The notes: generated by a model not told the origin, from the letters alone. 5,445 bases of DNA from a bacterium (GCA_021803845.1 JAJZLA010000140.1:1-5445), one strand, 5' to 3'; counted from the first letter of the stretch, positions 1 through 5,445 are shown. Translations and numbers: made by a program.

Positions 1-15
1 ATTAATTAAAGCTAT

Positions 16-59
16 AAAAAAAATAACTATCGCATATATGAAGCGCTGCGATAGTTATT
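16..59 (-). terminator. Intrinsic terminator of the modA-like gene
   Basis: A perfect 13-bp inverted repeat, AATAACTATCGCA at 22-34 and TGCGATAGTTATT at 47-59, encloses a 12-base loop. Read on the minus strand, the stem is followed at once by a run of eight T residues (16-23). This is the classic layout of a Rho-independent terminator. It begins 54 bases after the modA-like stop codon. There is no T run on the plus-strand side, so it should work only for the minus-strand transcript. It implies that the modA-like mRNA ends here and does not continue into modB or modC. Confidence 0.9.
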
Positions 60-112
60 AATTATATAACACGGTCAGTCAAATATCTATATTTTTTAAT
101 TATTATTTTTCA

Positions 113-946
113 TTATTTTGCAGGAGTGAAACCCCAATGTTTGAGTATTTTTCTTCCTCTATTTGAAAACAAAAGTTTTTCAAAGTCTTTATCTAAGGCC
201 TTATGCTTCGACTGATTAAGTATGGAGACCGTAAATTTTGCATGCGTATTATATTTAGCCGGAATTTTTATTATATTAATTTTCGCTCCGGCTTTTTGAA
301 GTTCCAACAGTTGAGAAGTATATAATATTCCCAAATCGGTGTTTCCCGATTCTAAAATCGGCATTACAAGCGCGGCATCCAATAGATGATCGGCATGAGA
401 CGTAATTATTTTAAAGGCTCCATGGTATTTTTTATTTATCCTCCTAAACATTGCCCATGTATAGTCGCCTGCGGGATCGCTATGCGGACTTGACGTAGTT
501 AAAGAAACGTTTTTATCCATTAATTTTTTTATCAGATTTTTTTCGGTCACATGCGCCGGATTATTAATAGGGGTTGCGGCGGCAAGATAATCGTAAGCAA
601 ATATTTTATACGAATTTAAAAAGTGCTTTTTTTCAAGCTGTCTTTGAAATTTTCCGTTGGCGGATAAAAACATATCGGCAGGAGCGCCCTCTTCTATGTC
701 TCCCTTCAAAACTCCGGCACCTAAAAAATCATAATATACATGAACGCCGGGGTGTTCTTTTTTAAAAATTTTACCTATTTCCGTTATCGGTTTAGGAAGT
801 GCGTCAGCCGCAAGAATTCTTAACGTTGCCGCATTTGCTTTCTTAAGCGCAAAATTAAACGATATAAATGAAATCAGCACCAACAAAAATAAAAATGCAG
901 ATAATTTTTTAAAAATTTTTCTAAAGACTTTCTTTTCTGTTTTCAT
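113..946 (-). CDS. modA: ModA-like molybdate/tungstate (oxyanion) periplasmic binding protein
   Basis: Probable substrate-binding protein of a molybdate- or tungstate-type ABC importer, exported to the periplasm. Residues 1-39 form a long Sec signal peptide: a Lys/Arg-rich start, a hydrophobic core at about 17-34, and a probable AxA cleavage site after Ala-Asn-Ala (37-39). No lipobox Cys is visible. The mature part has the ModA/WtpA layout: TLRILAADAL (41-50), a HPGVHV strand (65-70), the FLGAGVLKGDIEEGAPADMF loop (74-93), DPAGDYTW (157-164), and a LESGNTDLGILYTS segment (198-211) with Tyr209 where ModA proteins carry a ligand-contacting Tyr. The length of 277 residues is normal for the family. 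The expected serines of both ligand loops are missing: AADA replaces the AAS-type motif and GAG replaces GSG, so the ligand may differ. The start is fixed by a strong GAGGAGG site. The gene stands alone between its own promoter and terminator, so its permease and ATPase must be encoded elsewhere. An alternative is a binding protein for another oxyanion. Confidence 0.85.
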   Translation of the reverse strand: MKTEKKVFRKIFKKLSAFLFLLVLISFISFNFALKKANAATLRILAADALPKPITEIGKIFKKEHPGVHVYYDFLGAGVLKGDIEEGAPADMFLSANGKFQRQLEKKHFLNSYKIFAYDYLAAATPINNPAHVTEKNLIKKLMDKNVSLTTSSPHSDPAGDYTWAMFRRINKKYHGAFKIITSHADHLLDAALVMPILESGNTDLGILYTSQLLELQKAGAKINIIKIPAKYNTHAKFTVSILNQSKHKALDKDFEKLLFSNRGRKILKHWGFTPAK

Positions 947-954
947 TTTTACAG

Positions 955-961
955 CCTCCTC
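955..961 (-). promoter_or_regulatory. Strong Shine-Dalgarno of the modA-like gene
   Basis: GAGGAGG on the minus strand lies 8 bases before the ATG at 946-944 and fixes that start. It is by far the best ribosome binding site in the window: the regulator, the exporter and xseA have weak or no recognisable Shine-Dalgarno. Translation of the binding protein is therefore probably efficient when its promoter is open. Confidence 0.85.
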
Positions 962-1012
962 ATAACGATTTTATTTCCCGTTAATTTTAATTTTATTAAT
1001 AAATTTATTTAT

Positions 1013-1036
1013 TGTTAGGTCTATTATGATATAACG
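1013..1036 (-). promoter_or_regulatory. Candidate ModE-like operator over the modA promoter
   Basis: On the minus strand, CGTTATAT (1036-1029) is followed by 8 bases and then ACCTAACA (1020-1013). From memory, the Escherichia coli modA operator bound by ModE has half-sites CGTTATAT and ACATAACG separated by 8 bases. The first half here is identical, the second matches at 6 of 8 positions, and the spacing is the same. The site covers the -10 element and part of the spacer of the predicted promoter, where a bound repressor would block RNA polymerase. A further CGTTAT occurs at 967-962, just upstream of the ribosome binding site. No modE gene is in the window, so the regulator is inferred. Confidence 0.55.
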
Positions 1037-1051
1037 AAAAATAAAAGTCAA
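1023..1051 (-). promoter_or_regulatory. Sigma70-type promoter of the modA-like gene
   Basis: On the minus strand, a -35 box TTGACT (1051-1046) and a -10 box CATAAT (1028-1023) are separated by exactly 17 bases. Each matches the consensus at 5 of 6 positions. A second TTGACT immediately upstream (1056-1051) is too far from the -10 to be the main -35. Transcription should begin near 1016, giving a leader of about 70 bases before the ATG at 946. The promoter lies downstream of the xseA stop codon, so the gene can be controlled separately from xseA. Confidence 0.75.
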
Positions 1052-1054
1052 GTC

Positions 1055-1086
1055 AAAAATAAAAAGCAAAACATGTTACGCCTTTT
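1055..1086 (-). terminator. Weak possible terminator after xseA
   Basis: Minus-strand sequence straddling the xseA stop codon contains GGCGTAAC-ATG-TTTTGC, which can fold into a short imperfect hairpin. It is followed by TTTTTATTTTT. The stem has a mismatch and a wobble pair and is far weaker than the terminator at 16-59. It may end some xseA transcripts, but it also overlaps the upstream edge of the modA promoter, and the A/T runs could be chance in AT-rich DNA. Confidence 0.25.
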
Positions 1087-2446
1087 ACAACTTTTCCGCA
1101 GATTGAACTTTTGTTTTCAATCTTCCGTCGCTTAAAAGCAGTATTAAATTTTCGCTTTCTTTAACTTGGGATACCGAAGATACCACGTTATTTTGCTCGT
1201 TAAATGCTATAGAATATCCTCTTTTTAAAACGTTATAAGGACTTAATGAGTTTAGAGCTTTTTGTTCGGTGCTTATGCGGCTCCTGTAGTTTGAAATTCT
1301 TGCGAGAGCGGATTTTTCAAGTTTTTCCGATAATCCATTTATATGAAGCCTGCGTTCTTTAAGAATATTTAACGGATTCTTAAGAAAAAGTCTTTTTCTT
1401 AAATGTGAAATATTAATATTTAATAAGTTAATTTTTCCGGCGATTGATTCATGCATATTTTCTACAAGGTCGTTAATGCGAATTTTTTTGTTTTCTATTA
1501 TCCTTTGCGGAGAAACTCTTTCAATATTTTGAATTAAACGCGAAATTGAGCTTTTTTTATTTGAGATAATTTTATAGACTGCCGTGTGCAAGCGCGCATT
1601 TAAAGACTCTGCCTGCCTTACAAGTTCAGATTTTACCGGAATCACCATTTCTGCGGCATTTGACGGGGTTGAAGCGCGCCTGTCGGCGACGAAGTCTGCT
1701 ATCGTAAAATCGGTTTCGTGTCCTACGGCGCTTATAACCGGAATTTTAGAGTTATAAATAGCCCTTGCGGTAATTTCTTCGTTAAAAGACCACAAATCCT
1801 CTATACTGCCGCCGCCTCTCCCGACTATTATTACGTCTATTTTTCTTTCGAGTTCGCTGTATTTATTTAATAAGTCGATAGCATTTGCTATTTCGAGAGC
1901 GCTGTTTTGACCCTGAACCGAGGCGTTTACGAAAATTATGGACGCATTTTCAAATCTATCGGATATTATTTTTACCATGTCGTGAAGCACGGCGCCGCTT
2001 CTTGAAGTAACTATGCCTATCGTTTCAGGTAAAAAAGGAATTGCTCTTTTTCTAGATTCGTCAAAAAGTCCTTCTTTTTTCAATCTTTCTTTTAAACGCT
2101 CAAACATTGCGTAGAGTTCGCCGTAACCGAAAGGTTCTAATTCCGAAACTATAAAACTGTATTCGCCTCTGGGTTCGTACAGGTTTAATCTGCCGTAAAC
2201 CGTTACTGACATACCGTCTTTCAAGCCGCATTTTATTTTGCGCAAATCGCTTTTAAATATTATGCATTTTAATTTAGCAAACTCGTCTTTTATTTCGAAG
2301 TAATAACCGGACGAATAATTAGTTTTTAAACCCGAAATCTCGCCTTTAATCCTTATATTGTAAAAATTATCTTCAAGGGTTGCCTTTATCATCCGGGAAA
2401 GTTCGGAAACTGTAAAAACCAATTGGTCTCTTTGCACGTCTTCCAT
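1085..2446 (-). CDS. xseA: Exodeoxyribonuclease VII large subunit
   Basis: Large subunit of exonuclease VII, a cytoplasmic, metal-independent nuclease that degrades single-stranded DNA from both ends to short oligonucleotides in recombination and mismatch repair. The N-terminal OB-fold occupies roughly residues 8-105 (VSELSRMI, IKGEISGLK, GRLNLYEPRGEYSF). The catalytic domain follows, with GIVTSRSGAVLHDM (144-157), GRGGGSIEDLWSFNEE (209-224), AVGHETDFT (240-248) and ADRRASTPSNAAE (254-266). Residues matching the E. coli catalytic set (Asp155, Arg205, His238, Asp241) are all present, as Asp156, Arg210, His243 and Asp246. Residues 270-400 form the long helical coiled-coil stalk, and the family's LSPYNVLKRGYSI signature lies at 401-413. 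Its 453 residues are a normal, complete length. The ATG has only a poor AAAGAT-like ribosome site. The start lies 44 bases after the exporter stop with no clear terminator between, so readthrough is plausible. The small-subunit gene xseB, often adjacent, is not next to it. Confidence 0.97.
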   Translation of the reverse strand: MEDVQRDQLVFTVSELSRMIKATLEDNFYNIRIKGEISGLKTNYSSGYYFEIKDEFAKLKCIIFKSDLRKIKCGLKDGMSVTVYGRLNLYEPRGEYSFIVSELEPFGYGELYAMFERLKERLKKEGLFDESRKRAIPFLPETIGIVTSRSGAVLHDMVKIISDRFENASIIFVNASVQGQNSALEIANAIDLLNKYSELERKIDVIIVGRGGGSIEDLWSFNEEITARAIYNSKIPVISAVGHETDFTIADFVADRRASTPSNAAEMVIPVKSELVRQAESLNARLHTAVYKIISNKKSSISRLIQNIERVSPQRIIENKKIRINDLVENMHESIAGKINLLNINISHLRKRLFLKNPLNILKERRLHINGLSEKLEKSALARISNYRSRISTEQKALNSLSPYNVLKRGYSIAFNEQNNVVSSVSQVKESENLILLLSDGRLKTKVQSAEKL

Positions 2447-2490
2447 ATTTTTTTTATCTTTATACTTCTATTTTTATCGATTTAATTTAG

Positions 2491-4038
2491 TTATTTATTA
2501 TTATACCTTTTATTTTTAATAAAAAAAGCTACTGCCGCTCCGCCCAGGGTTATATATCCCAGTATTGCGAAGGAATCTCCGTAGGAAGCCACTGAAGCCA
2601 GCATTTGAACGATTTCGTCAAAAAAACCGTGCGCAGGACTTGGATATATCGTTCCAAGCCTGAAATAACCGGCTGCCCTTGAAACTAAATCTCCGTTAAT
2701 AAAATGCATTACGTTGTTATAAGCATTTGAATTGTATTTTATATCTCTTGCGTACTGATTTAAATGATAGGCCTGCCTAACGACAAGCTCATTGCCTATA
2801 TACGCAATTCCAAAAGATGCTCCAACCTGCAGTGAGACCGGTATTAACCCTGAGGCTTCAGGTATAAGCTCTTTTTTTACTGAATTTAAAGCGGCGCTCA
2901 TAACCGGAGCGTTCAAAAGTCCAATACCTACGCCTCTTATAAGCTGATTTATGATTATGTCGTAAACGCTGGTATTTAACGAAATATTATCGAACAGAAA
3001 CATTGAATAAGCTACTATTAATAATCCGGCAAAAAGAGGATATCTCGGTCCTATTCTGTCTGATATTTTTCCCGAAAAAGGAGATACTAAAGCTACGGCA
3101 ATAGCGGTAGGAGCCATAAGAATACCTGCGTGCATAGCATTATAGTTCATAACGTTTTCTATAAAAAGCGGCAAAAGAAACATAGCTCCGAAAATCCCAA
3201 CCGCTCTTACCATATTTACTATAAATGCAATAACAAAATTATAATTTTTAAAAATATCCAAATTGAGAATAGGGGTTTCGACAAATAGTTCGGTTATGAT
3301 AAAAAAAACGCACGAAAAACCGCTTATTACTTCCGACTGAATTATTATAGGAGCGTGCCATCCGAGCGTCTGCCCTTCGTTTAGAGCGTACAATAAAGAA
3401 GCCATAGATAACGACATAAATAAAAAACCGAGAAAATCAAATTTTTTAATATATTTTTTTACCGGTATATCGTGAGTAAGAATGGCTATTGCTCCTAAAA
3501 CCGAAATAATTCCTATAGGCACGTTAACGTAAAATATCCATCTCCAATCGACGTAATCTACAAGATATCCTCCTAAAGCCGGACCTACGGCAGGAGCAAG
3601 CATCGCCCCTATAGACCATATTCCCATTGCTTCGCCTCTTTCGTCCGGAGGAAAAACTTCGGCAAGCAGAGTTAATCCTGTCGGTGTGAGTCCAGCGCCG
3701 CCTATAGCTTGAATTATTCTAAATATTACAAGGTAGCTGAAAGAAGGCGAAACTCCGCATAACGCGGAACCGATTACAAAAACTATTATAGATATAATAA
3801 ACGGATACTTTATGCCCCACTTTCTTCTTACGTACGCCATTGGAAGAATTACTATCGAATAGGCTATCGTATAAGCTATCATAACCCATTCGGCATCCGT
3901 AACGTTTATGCCGAAATGCGACATCATTTTTGGGATTCCGACCGTTACGATGTTTACGTCTAGTATAGCCATAAAGGAAGAAACGACGACGAGGGCAAGA
4001 ACTATCCATTTATAACTTTCGTGAGATTTTTCGACCAT
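2491..4038 (-). CDS. DHA2-family (EmrB/QacA-type) MFS multidrug exporter
   Basis: Inner-membrane proton-driven drug exporter of the major facilitator superfamily, DHA2 (14-helix) group; 515 residues is typical. TM1 (about 12-34) carries the motif LDVNIVTVGIP (26-36), whose Asp27 is characteristic of the group. The loop between TM2 and TM3 has RRKWGIKYP (71-79), a degenerate motif A as usual in EmrB-like proteins. TM4 has FRIIQAIGGAGLTP (106-119) with Arg107 of motif B. Antiporter motif C is LAPAVGPALGGYLVD (147-161), followed by the conserved DWRWIFYVNVPIG (164-176). A second motif A, GKISDRIGPRYP (323-334), opens the C-terminal half. A largely hydrophilic stretch at about 420-480 is probably the extracytoplasmic loop before the last helix. 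The gene starts 12 bases after the TetR gene without a visible Shine-Dalgarno, which suggests translational coupling. No EmrA/HlyD adaptor or TolC gene is in the window, so whether it works alone or in a tripartite pump is unknown. The substrate cannot be read from sequence. Confidence 0.93.
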   Translation of the reverse strand: MVEKSHESYKWIVLALVVVSSFMAILDVNIVTVGIPKMMSHFGINVTDAEWVMIAYTIAYSIVILPMAYVRRKWGIKYPFIISIIVFVIGSALCGVSPSFSYLVIFRIIQAIGGAGLTPTGLTLLAEVFPPDERGEAMGIWSIGAMLAPAVGPALGGYLVDYVDWRWIFYVNVPIGIISVLGAIAILTHDIPVKKYIKKFDFLGFLFMSLSMASLLYALNEGQTLGWHAPIIIQSEVISGFSCVFFIITELFVETPILNLDIFKNYNFVIAFIVNMVRAVGIFGAMFLLPLFIENVMNYNAMHAGILMAPTAIAVALVSPFSGKISDRIGPRYPLFAGLLIVAYSMFLFDNISLNTSVYDIIINQLIRGVGIGLLNAPVMSAALNSVKKELIPEASGLIPVSLQVGASFGIAYIGNELVVRQAYHLNQYARDIKYNSNAYNNVMHFINGDLVSRAAGYFRLGTIYPSPAHGFFDEIVQMLASVASYGDSFAILGYITLGGAAVAFFIKNKRYNNK

Positions 4039-4050
4039 AATTATTGCAAG

Positions 4051-4656
4051 CTATTTTACAGAAATACCGAGCATAAATAAGTTTAATATTTCTTCGGTAT
4101 CTTTTTCTATCATTTCGGGAGTCAAATCAAACATGCCGTTAAGAAAATTGTATATAGCGCCGGTTTTTATTAAAGCGACAAGCATATAGGCGGTTTTGGA
4201 ATAATCAATATCTTTTCTGAATTCTCCAGATTCAATGCCGGATTTAATAATATCGGCAATATAGTCCGTGTATCTTTTTCGTCTTAAATTATAAGATTCC
4301 TTTGATTTTTTTTTCAAAAACACTACGTTTACTTCGTCCAAAAAAATGGTTTTAAAAAAATATCTGTTTTCGTAAATATGCTTTAAATTTTCATTAATTA
4401 AAGATTTCAATTTATTAAACGCGCCGCTTTCATTGCCGACCCTTGTTTTTATTCTTTCAAACATTTTTTCGAATCCCGAAGACAATACTTTCTCCAAAAG
4501 ATCGTCTTTGTCTTTAAAATAAAGATAAACCGTCCCTTTAGCGATACCCGCTTTTTGGGCCACTTTGTCCATAGTCAACGCAGAAAAACCTATTTCTTCT
4601 ATAAGTTTTCTGGACGACGATAAAATTAATTCATATTTATCCTGAATTTCAGTCAT
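4051..4656 (-). CDS. TetR/AcrR-family transcriptional repressor
   Basis: Ligand-responsive DNA-binding repressor, most likely controlling itself and the exporter that follows. The N-terminal helix-turn-helix is canonical: GFSALTMDKVAQKAGIAKGTVYLYFKDKDDLL (23-54), with the recognition-helix segment GIAKGTVYLYF at 37-47. The rest (about 60-201) is an all-helical ligand-binding and dimerisation domain that shows no family-specific signature to me, so the inducer is unknown. The length of 201 residues is standard. The next Met in frame is residue 29, inside the DNA-binding domain, so the ATG at 4656 is the only sensible ATG start. It has no Shine-Dalgarno, and the promoter lies so close that the mRNA may be leaderless. 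The stop is 12 bases before the exporter start, a tight two-gene operon. A symmetric operator candidate sits in the promoter just upstream. Confidence 0.95.
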   Translation of the reverse strand: MTEIQDKYELILSSSRKLIEEIGFSALTMDKVAQKAGIAKGTVYLYFKDKDDLLEKVLSSGFEKMFERIKTRVGNESGAFNKLKSLINENLKHIYENRYFFKTIFLDEVNVVFLKKKSKESYNLRRKRYTDYIADIIKSGIESGEFRKDIDYSKTAYMLVALIKTGAIYNFLNGMFDLTPEMIEKDTEEILNLFMLGISVK

Positions 4657-4662
4657 ATATCC

Positions 4663-4691
4663 ATTATAATGACTTAATAGTCATAATTCAA
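4663..4691 (-). promoter_or_regulatory. Promoter of the tetR-exporter operon
   Basis: On the minus strand, a -35 box TTGAAT (4691-4686) and a perfect -10 box TATAAT (4668-4663) are separated by exactly 17 bases. The expected transcription start, about 6-8 bases past the -10, falls at 4657-4655, on the ATG of the regulator gene. No Shine-Dalgarno fits between the -10 and the ATG. The promoter lies in the 55-base gap after the upstream membrane-protein gene. Confidence 0.75.
4666..4687. promoter_or_regulatory. Palindromic operator candidate for the TetR regulator
   Basis: An inverted repeat with perfect 6-bp arms, ATGACT (4669-4674) and AGTCAT (4679-4684), has a 4-base centre TAAT. Two more matching pairs flank it after one mismatch. 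The 16-bp core lies exactly within the 17-base spacer between the -35 and -10 boxes. TetR-family repressors commonly bind such symmetric sites and autoregulate by blocking polymerase, so this regulator is the likely ligand. A third AGTCAT/ATGACT half-site overlaps the start codon (4651-4656), though that could simply reflect ATG followed by a Thr codon. Confidence 0.7.
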
Positions 4692-4711
4692 TAAAAAAAT
4701 TTATTTATAAT

Positions 4712-5272
4712 TTAATTCTGGCAAAACTGCATCAAAGGCTGTTTTAATTTTTTAATCAAAAAAGACAACGACATTACGGCAATTATAACATAAACGACCG
4801 AAAAAACAAAATGTACCGTTGCGTTATTTTGCGCGTTTAGTCCGTAAATTAACAAATTAGAAAATACTATTAAAGGAAAAGACCACATTAGAATCCAGCC
4901 TTCAAAAAAATGAAAACAGTGGGCTTCTTTTCCGTAAAGTCCGGAAAGTCCTGCAAGGACAAGACCTGCCGATATAACTAAAATCTCCGGATTTTTAACG
5001 AAAATATATATAATCCCGCTTATAATACCCAAAGTTACGCAGGACAGTATAAATATTTTTATTTCTTTTTTCCATACCAAAAGAAATAACGAAGATATTA
5101 AAGAACCCGCATAAAACATAAAAAAAGCGATATAAAAAAATACAATGCCGCTTGAAACGTTATTGAGAAAAATATAAGAAAAGACAAATACAGCCGTGCC
5201 GATAAATCCTATAACGTAACCCGACCTGTATATGACGTCGTATAATTTTGGATAATAAACTTCGGTTTCCAT
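4712..5272 (-). CDS. Six-helix integral membrane protein, DUF2301-like
   Basis: Function unknown. The 186 residues contain about six membrane segments (roughly 17-36, 41-66, 71-92, 96-114, 124-145 and 152-174), so it is an inner-membrane protein. Two features resemble the uncharacterised DUF2301 family as I remember it from cyanobacterial members: an N-terminal YDVIYRSG (11-18), and the motif GLSGLYGKEAHCFHFFEG (108-125) at the end of the fourth helix, containing the Lys-Glu-Ala-x-Cys-Phe core (115-120) and a nearby Glu124. The charged and Cys/His residues (Lys115, Glu116, His118, Cys119, His121) at a membrane edge could bind a cofactor or metal; that is inference. An in-frame stop upstream makes the ATG at 5272 the first possible ATG, and GGAAG 7 bases before it is a fair ribosome site. 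The gene begins 51 bases after the peptidase-like gene with no clear promoter, so co-transcription is plausible. It is not obviously part of the tetR operon, which has its own promoter. Confidence 0.75.
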   Translation of the reverse strand: METEVYYPKLYDVIYRSGYVIGFIGTAVFVFSYIFLNNVSSGIVFFYIAFFMFYAGSLISSLFLLVWKKEIKIFILSCVTLGIISGIIYIFVKNPEILVISAGLVLAGLSGLYGKEAHCFHFFEGWILMWSFPLIVFSNLLIYGLNAQNNATVHFVFSVVYVIIAVMSLSFLIKKLKQPLMQFCQN

Positions 5273-5294
5273 TTGTTCGCTTCCATTTTGTTAC

Positions 5295-5319
5295 GGGGAC
5301 AGAATTGAATTCTGGCACC
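5295..5319. repeat. REP-like imperfect palindrome
   Basis: GGGGACAGAATT (5295-5306), a single G, and AATTCTGGCACC (5308-5319) form 12-base arms with 10 of 12 positions complementary. From memory, closely similar palindromes (GGGGACAGAATT...AATTCTGKCNCC) are dispersed in many bacterial genomes and associated with REP-associated tyrosine transposases (RAYTs). It lies in the gap between the peptidase-like gene and the DUF2301-like gene and has no T tract, so it is not a standard terminator. It could still act as an mRNA 3'-end stabiliser or a mobile REP unit. No transposase is in the window. Confidence 0.6.
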
Positions 5320-5323
5320 ATAT

Positions 5324-5445
5324 CTATTTTATTTTACCGAGAACCGAAATATTTCTGCCGGCTTTGTTTAAAAATAAGCGGTCGGCTGCCTTTTTTACGG
5401 CATGCCTGTCGACTTTTTCTATATCTTTAAGAACTTGAGTTTTCG
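5324..5445 (-). CDS. C-terminal fragment, probable M16-family peptidase
   Basis: An open frame runs from the window edge for 39 codons to a TAG stop at 5326-5324; its start lies outside. The tail reads TQVLKDIEKVDRHAVKKAADRLF followed by NKAGRNISVLGKIK. This resembles the closing helix and strand of M16 (insulinase/PqqL-like zinc peptidase) domains, where a segment like 'VTaeDVqrvAkkyl' precedes a final 'vVGpv' strand. The catalytic HxxEH motif would lie far upstream and cannot be seen, so the fragment could be an active subunit or an inactive partner. The other two frames on this strand close quickly, and codon use here looks like that of the neighbouring genes. This supports a real gene rather than a chance frame. 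Confidence 0.65.
   Translation of the reverse strand, partial: KTQVLKDIEKVDRHAVKKAADRLFLNKAGRNISVLGKIK

Noticed and set aside
60..112. Gap between the terminator and the modA-like stop codon
   Set aside because: AT-rich with no open frame, repeat or convincing signal.
574..765. Plus-strand open frame of 63 codons
   Set aside because: It lies wholly antisense to the well-supported modA-like gene, and the translation resembles no protein.
2447..2490. Possible xseA promoter
   Set aside because: TATAAA is present on the minus strand, but the only -35-like TTAAAT is 15 bases away; this is expected by chance in such AT-rich sequence.
3719..4009. Minus-strand open frame of 96 codons in another frame of the exporter
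   Set aside because: It is a shadow of the exporter's strongly conserved N-terminal helices; its product is Arg- and Cys-rich and looks like an off-frame translation.
4697..4713. Possible terminator hairpin after the membrane-protein gene
   Set aside because: The 5-bp arms are A-T only and overlap the stop codon; although seven T residues follow on the minus strand, such a stem is too weak to claim.
5248..5430. Plus-strand open frame of 60 codons
   Set aside because: It runs antisense across the start of the membrane-protein gene, the REP-like unit and the peptidase tail; the minus-strand reading is far more protein-like.

Overview
The window is an AT-rich stretch (clearly below 50% G+C by eye) from a Gram-negative-type bacterium. 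Every gene I can support lies on the minus strand, so transcription runs from high to low coordinates. A periplasmic binding protein with a Sec signal peptide, an EmrB-type efflux pump and an AT-rich exonuclease VII large subunit fit an AT-rich deltaproteobacterium-like lineage. That placement is an impression from protein style, not a demonstrated assignment. Nothing here looks like a phage, an insertion sequence or a CRISPR locus.

In transcription order: (1) 5445-5324 is the last 39 codons of a gene entering from outside, most like the C-terminus of an M16 (insulinase-like) peptidase. (2) A REP-like imperfect palindrome fills the short gap at 5319-5295. (3) 5272-4712 encodes a six-helix membrane protein resembling the DUF2301 family. 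(4) A compact promoter with a 16-bp palindrome filling its spacer (4691-4663) drives a TetR-family regulator (4656-4051). Its gene is followed after 12 bases by a 14-helix DHA2/EmrB-type drug exporter (4038-2491). This looks like a self-repressed efflux operon. (5) xseA, the exonuclease VII large subunit (2446-1085), follows after 44 bases without a convincing terminator or promoter, so it may be read partly from the efflux transcript. Its usual partner xseB is not in the window. (6) A ModA-like oxyanion-binding protein (946-113) stands alone. It has its own good sigma70-type promoter, a ModE-like operator overlapping that promoter, a strong ribosome binding site, and a clear intrinsic terminator right after the gene (59-16). 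No modB or modC is present.

The window therefore holds two regulated units, a TetR-controlled exporter and a putatively molybdate-responsive solitary binding protein, around housekeeping xseA. I do not see an obvious new multi-gene system. The best leads are regulatory: the ModE-like box at 1013-1036, and the TetR operator/promoter whose predicted transcription start falls on the start codon, which would give a leaderless mRNA. At the protein level, the ModA-like protein lacks both serines expected in its ligand loops.
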